Positions 1-5,379 of a stretch of 15,135 nucleotides of DNA are shown piece by piece. The notes under the pieces are model-generated. The model was not told where the DNA came from. It saw nothing but the letters and a program-made list of their open reading frames with translations, and did not search any database. The DNA comes from Lentisphaeria bacterium UBA7640. Its GTDB lineage: Bacteria > Verrucomicrobiota > Lentisphaeria > Victivallales > Victivallaceae. The stretch is taken from the NCBI GenBank assembly GCA_002483765.1, contig DLIO01000010.1, positions 1-15,135 of the forward strand, given 5' to 3'. Both the position numbers and the translations under genes were made by a program. Each line of letters starts with the position of its first letter. The first letter of the stretch is position 1.

Positions 1-17
1 GTTATTCGTTTAGCCAT
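1..17 (-). CDS. start of a divergent gene, runs off the left edge
   Basis: Only the first five complete codons are inside the window, reading MAKRI on the minus strand. The start is supported by a strong Shine-Dalgarno (AAGGAG, the complement of 27-32) with 9 nt spacing to the ATG, and by a plausible promoter and a palindrome further upstream. The family cannot be identified from five residues. LacI-type regulators often begin in a similar way, and the palindrome over the promoter would suit an autoregulator, but that is a guess. Confidence 0.5.
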
Positions 18-38
18 TGCTCAATGCTCCTTTTTTAA

Positions 39-66
39 ATGTACGCATTAAATATAATACGTACAT
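39..66. promoter_or_regulatory. operator-like 28-bp palindrome
   Basis: Two 12-bp arms, ATGTACGCATTA and TAATACGTACAT, flank a 4-bp AT centre and match as an inverted repeat with one mismatch. The palindrome covers the predicted -10 of the leftward gene, where a repressor would block transcription. A related, shorter quasi-palindrome with the same GTACGC core lies at 131-146. Architecture and position suggest a transcription-factor site; the factor is unknown. Confidence 0.45.
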
Positions 67-78
67 GTTAAAATACAA
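51..78 (-). promoter_or_regulatory. promoter of the leftward gene
   Basis: On the minus strand a TTGTAT -35 (complement of 73-78) and a TATATT -10 (complement of 51-56) are separated by 16 nt. This would start transcription near 44, just ahead of the Shine-Dalgarno at 27-32. The -10 lies inside the 39-66 palindrome. Confidence 0.4.
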
Positions 79-80
79 GA

Positions 81-117
81 AAAAAAGCACGATTCCGATA
101 AAAAATCGCGCTTTTTT
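81..117. terminator. bidirectional intrinsic-terminator-like hairpin
   Basis: The arms AAAAAAGCACGATT and AATCGCGCTTTTTT form a 14-bp stem with one mismatch and a short loop. The run of T on one side and of A on the other means the stem ends in a U-tract when transcribed in either direction. It lies between two divergent starts, not at a gene end, so it may insulate the two units or attenuate read-through rather than end a local gene. Confidence 0.55.
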
Positions 118-262
118 ATAATTTTTAACTTAAAGTGTACGCTTTATACGACTTTCAGGATGTAAACAGTAAGTGTAAAATCACTCATTTAAAAATTCAT
201 AAAAACGCTTCTTAAAGCGAACTAAAAAAGTATTCAATATCAAAAAAATAGTTAAAAATTCA

Positions 263-268
263 TATAAT
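263..268 (+). promoter_or_regulatory. possible upstream -10 for the cysK leader
   Basis: A perfect TATAAT. No good -35 lies 16-18 nt upstream, so it would depend on an activator or be chance in AT-rich DNA. A start near 275 would include the whole structured leader at 312-463. Confidence 0.3.
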
Positions 269-311
269 ATTTAATTTTATTAGCGTTTCTATTCATGATT
301 GAAAAATATAA

Positions 312-463
312 ACTCCTAGTGGTGATGCTTTTAGATGTTTTGTAAGATTTTGCATTTAAAAAACATCAAAAAGACTACTAATTAACTTGACTTTAGTCTT
401 TATAAAAGTATTTTATATGAATTCAAATGCAAGACGCTATAAAAGCACGCTAACACTAGGAGT
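312..463 (+). promoter_or_regulatory. structured 5' leader of cysK that can hide the ribosome binding site
   Basis: A perfect 10-bp helix pairs 312-321 (ACTCCTAGTG) with 454-463 (CACTAGGAGT). The 3' strand contains the cysK Shine-Dalgarno AGGAG at 458-462. A second helix in register pairs 326-332 (TGCTTTT) with 441-447 (AAAAGCA) across a small internal loop. Inside this closed stem sit three local hairpins: 334-341/360-367, 370-377/394-401 and 401-407/411-417 (the last two share base 401). The shape is a multibranch junction with translational control, like a riboswitch or protein-binding leader. It matches no S-box, T-box, SMK or SAH pattern I know. The inner hairpins are AT-rich and individually weak. 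An alternative reading is a 152-bp miniature element with terminal inverted repeats. Confidence 0.45.
387..414 (+). promoter_or_regulatory. possible proximal cysK promoter
   Basis: TTGACT at 387-392 and TATTTT at 409-414, spaced 16 nt. A transcript from here, starting near 421, would lack the 5' strand of the leader helix and so leave the cysK ribosome binding site free. The -10 match is modest. Confidence 0.35.
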
Positions 464-470
464 CTTTAAG

Positions 471-557
471 ATGGGTAAAATTTATAGTAACGTAACCGAG
501 CTAATCGGCAACACGCCATTAATCAGGATCAATAAGATCAATATGGTAAAGGAATAA
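471..557 (+). pseudogene. cysK: 5' fragment of cysK, cut off by an insertion
   Basis: ATG 471 follows a good Shine-Dalgarno (AGGAG, 8 nt spacing). The first 21 codons read as the classic CysK N-terminus, including the conserved ELIGNTPL stretch (residues 10-17) followed by IRIN. After about 533 the frame leaves cysK, adds KINMVKE and stops at TAA 555-557. Joined to the downstream segment beginning at 1160 (Arg-Phe-Asn-Asp-Gly-Gly), the two parts would make an uninterrupted protein of about 307 residues, the usual length for the family. No other residues seem to be missing, so this is an insertion rather than a deletion. Confidence 0.75.
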
Positions 558-1159
558 AAATTACTCCGGACACGATTGAAAAACTAAAATCTGTCATTAA
601 ATTAACTGATGAAGAAATAAAAAGGATAACAGGCAATGAACTCACAAAACTCACCAATGCAGAAGCACTCTCAATCATCAACGACAAAAACATCGTCGAC
701 AAGCAAGCAACATTTATCAGCCGATATGCTAAGGCAGAAGGCGAGGGAATCCCTAGCGAGAATGGACGAACGCAAGAGGCTGGGGCTAGTCGGCAAGGGC
801 TGGAAACCGAACAGCAAGTAAGTTCCGATCCCGAATCCGCCAATGAACCACGTTTCTCCATGGCGGAATATTCCGAGGCTGACCGCAAGTCAATCATCGC
901 TATTCTACGTCCGTTTGTCGGCTACAACATGGAGCACGATGATACCGTATATTTCAATTATCTTGCCGAACACGGTGTCACTGATATATCGCGCAACTCT
1001 ATGCGTGAATTTGTCATTGAGGCGCGCGATATTAATGTTGCCGAACGGCGCGCCACGAACACCAAAGTCCGCGATCAATGGTTATACGAAAACCATCCTA
1101 TCTATGCGGCCGCCGTGGACTTCGCCGGTAGTGATGATTTTTATATTGTACCGTCACAC
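534..1159 (+). mobile_element. inserted fragment of a foreign coding sequence (polyvalent-protein-like) inside cysK
   Basis: About 626 bp separates the two halves of cysK. It is open throughout in the frame starting at 536, about 208 codons without a stop, and has no ATG in that frame before 860. The translation is rich in Glu, Lys, Ser and Gln in its first 110 residues. It then looks like a compact helical domain, with segments such as SEADRKSIIAILRPFVGY and a VDFAGSDDFYIVPS end. From memory this resembles C-terminal regions of the large polyvalent proteins of phages and conjugative elements, where a similar VDFAG...F.I.PS.RF motif occurs; I could not search to confirm it. No transposase, integrase or terminal inverted repeat is visible. 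The right edge is ambiguous by two codons because Arg-Phe would suit both the insert and CysK. An assembly chimera is possible. Confidence 0.5.
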
Positions 1160-2020
1160 CGATTTAATGATGGCGGTGCTGAAATTTTGGCTAAGATGGA
1201 ATCGTTCAATCCGACATCAAGTGTCAAGGATCGTATCGCTTTGGGTATGATTGAGGACGCGGAAAAGAAAGGTTTATTAAAGCCCGGTTCTTTGATTATT
1301 GAACCTACCAGTGGCAACACTGGGATCGGTTTGGCGTTGGTGGCGGCAGTTAAAGGTTATAAATTAATTTTAACCATGCCCGAAACGATGAGTGTTGAAA
1401 GACGCAAATTACTGAAAGCCTATGGTGCGGAATTGGTTTTGACCGATGGCTTAGCTGGAATGAAAGGAGCGATTGCGAAAGCTGAGGAGTTGGCGGCCAA
1501 TAATCCTAATTCTTTTGTTCCTCAACAATTTGAAAACAATGCTAATCCAGATTTCCACAGAGAGACTACAGCCGAAGAAATTTGGCGCGATACTGATGGC
1601 AAAATTGACATATTTATCGCTGGAGTAGGTACTGGTGGAACCATTAGCGGGGTTGGTGAAGTGTTGAAAGAAAGGAATCCGCAAGTTAGGATCATTGCGA
1701 TTGAACCAACAGATTCGGCGATATTGTCTGGTGGCCATGCTGGCCCGCATAAGCTTCAAGGTTTAGGCGCGGGTTTTGTGCCGAAAGTCCTCAATACTAA
1801 AATAATTGATGAGGTGTTCACCGTCAACGCCGAAGATTCCGGAACTGCTGCGCGGAGGGCGGCAATTGAAGAAGGATTATTAATCGGAATTTCATCAGGT
1901 TCAGCGCTCCATGTTGCGTTGACCATGAGCCGTAATCCTGAGAATAAAGGTAAAAGGATTGTCGTTCTGTTTCCTGATTCAGGGGAGAGGTATCTGTCAA
2001 GTTGGCTGTTCGAAAACTAA
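860..2020 (+). CDS. cysK: cysteine synthase A (O-acetylserine sulfhydrylase), N-terminus replaced
   Basis: From codon 1160 onward this is CysK, a PLP enzyme that joins sulfide to O-acetylserine to give cysteine. Visible are the PLP-lysine motif SSVKDR (Lys codon 1226-1228), the substrate loop EPTSGNTG, the phosphate loop GVGTGGTISG and the C-terminal ISSGSA serine motif. Residues 1-100 from ATG 860 are not CysK but the end of the inserted sequence, joined in frame. The real first 21 CysK residues lie upstream at 471-533 in another frame. ATG 860 has no clear Shine-Dalgarno and the frame is open back to 536, so expression is doubtful. The product lacks the conserved GNTPL strand and may be inactive. 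The PLP fold family is certain; the status as gene or pseudogene is open. Confidence 0.8.
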   Translation: MAEYSEADRKSIIAILRPFVGYNMEHDDTVYFNYLAEHGVTDISRNSMREFVIEARDINVAERRATNTKVRDQWLYENHPIYAAAVDFAGSDDFYIVPSHRFNDGGAEILAKMESFNPTSSVKDRIALGMIEDAEKKGLLKPGSLIIEPTSGNTGIGLALVAAVKGYKLILTMPETMSVERRKLLKAYGAELVLTDGLAGMKGAIAKAEELAANNPNSFVPQQFENNANPDFHRETTAEEIWRDTDGKIDIFIAGVGTGGTISGVGEVLKERNPQVRIIAIEPTDSAILSGGHAGPHKLQGLGAGFVPKVLNTKIIDEVFTVNAEDSGTAARRAAIEEGLLIGISSGSALHVALTMSRNPENKGKRIVVLFPDSGERYLSSWLFEN

Positions 2021-2093
2021 CAACATTCAGTCGATAATTTAAACATTAAACCGTAATTGAATTCAAAATTAAAATCACAAGGAAATTAGCACT

Positions 2094-3392
2094 ATGAACA
2101 ACAAAAAATATCACATTGAAACTCTGGCGCTTCATGCCGGACAAAGCACTGATCCCTCAACCCAGGCACAAGCCGTACCGATTTATCGCACTACCGCGTT
2201 CACTTTTAAAAGTGTTGAGCATGCTGCAAATCTGTTCGGCCTGAAGGAGCATGGCAACATCTATGCGCGCTTAATGAATCCAACCAACGATGTGTTGGAA
2301 CAACGTCTTGCCCAACTTGAAGGTGGTGCCGCGGCGTTATCGATGTCATCAGGAACAGCGGCGATTTACTTTGCCGTAACTAATATTCTTCGGCAAGGCG
2401 ATGAGATGATCTCAGCTAATAATCTTTATGGGGGGATTTATGCTCAATTCGACAGCATTCTTCCACAATCTGGAATCAAGGTGCACTTTACCGCTATTAA
2501 CGATTTTGCTGCTGTTGAAGCAAAAATCAATAGTAAAACTCGCGCCATTTATATTGAAGCCATTGGCAATCCAGCACTCGATCTCGCAGATATAGAAAAA
2601 TATGCAGAACTTGCGCACAAGCATCATCTTCCATTAATCGTAGATTCAACTTTTAGTCCACCAACGTTATTACGTCCGATTGAATATGGTGCCGACATCG
2701 TGATTCACTCGCTCTCAAAATGGATCGGCGGACACGGTACAGGAATTGGCGGTGTGGTCATTGATGCTGGCAAGTTTGACTGGAGTGATCCTAAGTTCGC
2801 GCTTTACAATGAACCAGATACCGGGTATCACGGATTGCGGTTTGCGCATGATCTTGGCGATGCCAACCATTTGGCCTTTATTCTGCGACTGAGAACTGTC
2901 GGATTGCGTAACCAAGGGCCAACTTTGGCTCCAGACGCGGCATGGCAATTTTTACAAGGGGTTGAAACTCTGCCGTTGCGGACTGCTAAACATTCAGAAA
3001 ACGCTCAAAAAGTGGCTGAGTTTCTGAAAAATCATCCGCAAGTTAAATGGGTACGTTATCCAGGACTAGTCGGAGATCCATCGTATCAGCTGGCTCAAAA
3101 ATATCTTACCAACGGTGCCGGCGGTATGGTGGTGTTCGGCGTAAAAGGCGGTAGCGAGGCTGGGAAAAAAATTGTGGATAATATTCAGTTGTTCAGTCAT
3201 GTTGCCAATGTTGGAGATGCTAAGAGCCTGATTATCCATCCGGCAAGCTCTACGCATTCGCAGTCTAGTGACGAAGCGCAGCGCGCATCAGGATTGTCAC
3301 CGGAATTAGTGCGTTTGTCAATCGGAGTGGAACATATCGATGATATTATTGGCGCACTGGATGACGCGTTACAGTTAATCGCGAAGAAGTAA
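2094..3392 (+). CDS. metY: O-acetylhomoserine sulfhydrylase (aminocarboxypropyltransferase)
   Basis: A 432-residue Cys/Met-metabolism PLP enzyme, the normal length for MetY. It replaces the acetyl group of O-acetyl-homoserine with sulfide to give homocysteine, which bypasses transsulfuration. Seen in order: the N-terminal ETLALHAGQ opening typical of MetY, the phosphate-binding YAR.MNPT segment (residues 57-64), SSGTAA (85-90), the PLP-nitrogen aspartate in VDSTFSPP (Asp184), and the Schiff-base lysine in HSLSKWIGGHGT (Lys209). The C-terminal HPASSTHSQ motif is also typical. The start is supported by AAGGA at 2079-2083. It lies 73 nt after cysK with no clear terminator, so the two could be co-transcribed, and it competes with CysK for the sulfide made downstream. 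MetY is more likely than cystathionine gamma-synthase because of its length and the HAGQ opening. Confidence 0.92.
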   Translation: MNNKKYHIETLALHAGQSTDPSTQAQAVPIYRTTAFTFKSVEHAANLFGLKEHGNIYARLMNPTNDVLEQRLAQLEGGAAALSMSSGTAAIYFAVTNILRQGDEMISANNLYGGIYAQFDSILPQSGIKVHFTAINDFAAVEAKINSKTRAIYIEAIGNPALDLADIEKYAELAHKHHLPLIVDSTFSPPTLLRPIEYGADIVIHSLSKWIGGHGTGIGGVVIDAGKFDWSDPKFALYNEPDTGYHGLRFAHDLGDANHLAFILRLRTVGLRNQGPTLAPDAAWQFLQGVETLPLRTAKHSENAQKVAEFLKNHPQVKWVRYPGLVGDPSYQLAQKYLTNGAGGMVVFGVKGGSEAGKKIVDNIQLFSHVANVGDAKSLIIHPASSTHSQSSDEAQRASGLSPELVRLSIGVEHIDDIIGALDDALQLIAKK

Positions 3393-3410
3393 TAACTCCG
3401 TCTATCGCTT

Positions 3411-3445
3411 AAACTTTGCGCGCGCATAATGCGCGCGTGAAGTTT
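3411..3445. repeat. GC-alternating palindrome, copy 1, at the 3' end of metY
   Basis: A 35-bp inverted repeat with arms of 17 around a single base and a core of CGCGCGCATAATGCGCGCG. Two arm positions pair only as G-U, so the stem is continuous in RNA but not perfect in DNA. It lies 18 bp after the metY stop. The same core recurs at 9076 and 14968. It could act as a terminator without a U-tract or as an mRNA 3'-end stabiliser. Confidence 0.7.
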
Positions 3446-3510
3446 ATATCAACATAATTAAAGTAGTTATGGCGTTTTTTACAAATGACGTCACGCACGG
3501 ATTGTTTACC

Positions 3511-3516
3511 AAAGGA
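3511..3516 (+). promoter_or_regulatory. ribosome binding site that fixes the cysH start
   Basis: AAAGGA stands 6 nt before ATG 3523. The in-frame ATG at 3469 has no comparable site and would add 18 residues absent from the family, so 3523 is preferred. Confidence 0.65.
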
Positions 3517-3522
3517 ACAGTA

Positions 3523-4263
3523 ATGAACAACGACGATATTATAAAATTAAGGGCTGAAACAGCAGGAAAAGATGCTGAGAATATTTTGCAGTGGGCGGCA
3601 AAAAAATACGCAGGGCAAATAGTATTTGCGTCCGCACTTGGGGCAGAAGATCAGGTGATTACTGATTTGATCTGGCGACTCAAGTTAAATATCCCAATCG
3701 TCACTCTTGATACTGGAAGACTTTTTGACGCTACGTATCAATTGATACGTGAGACTGAAAAACGCTATGATGTCCGTTTTCGAGTCTATTTCCCGGAACG
3801 CGAAGCGGTCGAAAAGATGGTCAATGAACATGGCATCAATCTCTTTCGGGATAGTGTCGACAAACGTAAACTTTGTTGTAATATCCGCAAAATTGAGCCG
3901 TTACGGCGCGCGTTAACAGGCTCCAAAGCTTGGATCTGCGGATTGCGCCGCGAACAATCAGTCACCAGAAGCGAAGTTCATATTGCGGACTGGGACGAGG
4001 GAAATCAGATGATTAAAGTTAATCCATTGGCGGATTGGAGTGAAGCCGAGGTTTGGGAATATATTGCTCAGCACGAAGTTCCCTATAATCAATTGCATGA
4101 TCAGGGTTATCCAAGTATTGGTTGTGCTGGTTGTACACGGGCAGTCAAGCGTAATGAAGATGTTCGCGCTGGACGCTGGTGGTGGGAATTGCCGGAACAA
4201 AAAGAGTGCGGCTTACATGTCGTAGACGGAAAATTAATAAGAATAAGGAACGGTCAAAAATAA
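3523..4263 (+). CDS. cysH: assimilatory APS reductase (thioredoxin-dependent, 4Fe-4S type)
   Basis: A 246-residue PAPS/APS reductase-family protein that reduces activated sulfate to sulfite with electrons from thioredoxin. The PP-loop-like region SALGAEDQ is at 37-44, followed by LDTGRLF (62-68). The four cluster cysteines of the APS-using type are all present: the Cys-Cys pair 118-119 (KRKLCCNIRK) and C201/C204 (IGCAGCTR). The catalytic cysteine is C229 in ECGLH near the C-terminus. Classical PAPS reductases such as E. coli CysH lack the CC...CxxC set, so this enzyme should use APS directly and need no APS kinase. That agrees with the broken kinase domain on CysN downstream. It precedes cysD by 182 nt, and cysD has its own probable promoter. 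Confidence 0.92.
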   Translation: MNNDDIIKLRAETAGKDAENILQWAAKKYAGQIVFASALGAEDQVITDLIWRLKLNIPIVTLDTGRLFDATYQLIRETEKRYDVRFRVYFPEREAVEKMVNEHGINLFRDSVDKRKLCCNIRKIEPLRRALTGSKAWICGLRREQSVTRSEVHIADWDEGNQMIKVNPLADWSEAEVWEYIAQHEVPYNQLHDQGYPSIGCAGCTRAVKRNEDVRAGRWWWELPEQKECGLHVVDGKLIRIRNGQK

Positions 4264-4310
4264 CCTTTACATCTTCGCGATTTTTGTGAATGCTTTTCAC
4301 GCTGATGGTT

Positions 4311-4319
4311 TGTTATACT
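4311..4319 (+). promoter_or_regulatory. extended -10 promoter of the cysDN unit
   Basis: TGTTATACT is a TGn-extended -10 (TATACT at 4314-4319) with no strong -35. Transcription would start near 4326, giving a leader of about 120 nt before cysD. A small hairpin (GTGAA at 4286-4290, TTCAC at 4296-4300) lies just upstream, between the cysH stop and this promoter. Confidence 0.45.
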
Positions 4320-4323
4320 CTTT

Positions 4324-4356
4324 GAGGACGAAAACTGCCGTAGGGCAGGCGGCCTC
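4324..4356 (+). promoter_or_regulatory. GC-rich hairpin at the start of the cysD leader
   Basis: CTGCC (4335-4339) pairs with GGCAG (4344-4348) around a 4-nt loop. An outer GAGG (4324-4327) can pair with CCTC (4353-4356) across an asymmetric internal loop. The patch is much richer in G+C than the AT-rich spacer around it and lies at the predicted 5' end of the transcript. It does not fit an RNA class I recognise. Confidence 0.3.
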
Positions 4357-4418
4357 GCCATCGGCGCAAAAATCAAATCACAATTTATCGCGCATATTGT
4401 TGAAGTTAATTATTTGAC

Positions 4419-4443
4419 GGCTCCTAAAAAAATGAGAGGTGCC
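4419..4443 (+). promoter_or_regulatory. hairpin covering the cysD ribosome binding site
   Basis: GGCTCCT (4419-4425) can pair with AGGTGCC (4437-4443) with one T-T mismatch, closing an A-rich loop. The AGAGG ribosome binding site (4435-4439) of cysD is partly in the 3' arm, so folding would limit initiation at ATG 4446. The stem is short. Confidence 0.4.
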
Positions 4444-4445
4444 AC

Positions 4446-5354
4446 ATGGCAGAATATCAATTAAGTCAATTAAAACAACTGGAAGCAGAAAGTATCCAAA
4501 TTTTTAGAGATGCGGTCAGCCAGTTCGAACGTCCGATCTTGCTCTATTCGATCGGCAAAGATTCATCGGTACTGGTGCGGTTGGCCCAGAAAGCATTTTA
4601 TCCTGGGCGGTTGCCTTTTAAATTGCTCCATATTGATTCAACTTGGAAATTTCGCGAAATGATTGAATTTCGAGATCGTTTCTGTGCTGAAAATAATCTT
4701 GAATTACTGGTGCATTCTAATGAAGAAGGGCGTGCCGCTGGTGTCAATCCTTTTGACGACGGAAGTCGCAAATATACCGACATTATGAAGACGCAGGCGT
4801 TGTTGCAGGCCTTGGATCATGGTAAGTTTGATGTGGCATTCGGTGGAGCGCGCCGCGACGAAGAGAAATCGCGAGCAAAAGAGCGTATCTATTCATTTCG
4901 AGACCGCCATCATCAGTGGGACCCCAAGAATCAGCGTCCAGAACTTTGGTCAATCTATAATGGTCGCATTAACTCTGGGGAAAGTGTTCGCGTTTTCCCA
5001 ATATCCAACTGGACTGAAACCGACATCTGGCAGTACATTCGACTGGAGAAAATTCCAATTGTGCCGTTGTATTTCGCTAAACCACGCCCAGTGGTGGAGC
5101 GCAATGGCTCGTTGATTATGGTCGATGATGAACGCATGCGGCTTGAGCCGGAAGAAAAACCAGTCGAAAAATTGATTCGTTTTCGTACTCTCGGTTGCTA
5201 TCCGTTAACCGGGGCGATTGAATCTTCCGCAGTAACTATTGAAGAAATTGTAGCGGAGATGTTGCAGACTAGGATTAGCGAACGTTCGACTCGCGTAATC
5301 GACCATGACGGTGATTCTTCGATGGAACAAAAAAAGCGCGAAGGATATTTTTAA
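4446..5354 (+). CDS. cysD: sulfate adenylyltransferase subunit 2 (ATP sulfurylase, catalytic)
   Basis: 302 residues, the standard CysD length. It forms APS and pyrophosphate from ATP and sulfate, together with the GTPase CysN. The N-type ATP pyrophosphatase loop SIGKDSSV is at 35-42. The family signatures LLHIDSTWKFREM, GGARRDEEKSRAKER, FPISNWTETDIWQYI and RTLGCYPLTGA are all present, and the C-terminus has the usual KKREGYF end. The start follows AGAGG by 6 nt. cysN begins 25 nt after the stop, so the two are one transcription unit. Confidence 0.96.
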   Translation: MAEYQLSQLKQLEAESIQIFRDAVSQFERPILLYSIGKDSSVLVRLAQKAFYPGRLPFKLLHIDSTWKFREMIEFRDRFCAENNLELLVHSNEEGRAAGVNPFDDGSRKYTDIMKTQALLQALDHGKFDVAFGGARRDEEKSRAKERIYSFRDRHHQWDPKNQRPELWSIYNGRINSGESVRVFPISNWTETDIWQYIRLEKIPIVPLYFAKPRPVVERNGSLIMVDDERMRLEPEEKPVEKLIRFRTLGCYPLTGAIESSAVTIEEIVAEMLQTRISERSTRVIDHDGDSSMEQKKREGYF

Positions 5355-5379
5355 TGCTAAACTATAGGATGATAATAAT

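Noticed and set aside
275..470. Known sulfur riboswitch (SAM-I) or T-box upstream of cysK
   Set aside because: No S-box core or T-box antiterminator sequence (TGGNACCGCG-like) is present, and there is no terminator before the start codon.
536..557. Programmed -1 frameshift joining the cysK start to the downstream frame
   Set aside because: The two frames overlap by about 20 nt and are offset by -1, but no canonical slippery heptamer is present, and the product would still carry 208 foreign residues.
538..1250. Open frames at 538-897 (-), 636-821 (+) and 843-1250 (+) inside the cysK insert
   Set aside because: They overlap the longer frame running 536-1159, lack good ribosome binding sites and have low-complexity or shadow-like compositions. 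The frame reading into cysK is the better coding candidate.
3411..3445. CRISPR array from the repeated palindromes
   Set aside because: The three copies are kilobases apart with genes between them, without regular spacers or cas genes.
3469..3522. Longer cysH start at ATG 3469
   Set aside because: It has no clear Shine-Dalgarno and adds 18 residues not expected in the family, while ATG 3523 has AAAGGA at good spacing and gives a normal length.
4301..4350. Hammerhead ribozyme suggested by CTGATG followed by GGACGAAA
   Set aside because: The conserved A after CUGAUG is a G, stem II would be mostly G-U pairs, and the required U-H at the cleavage position after stem III is missing.
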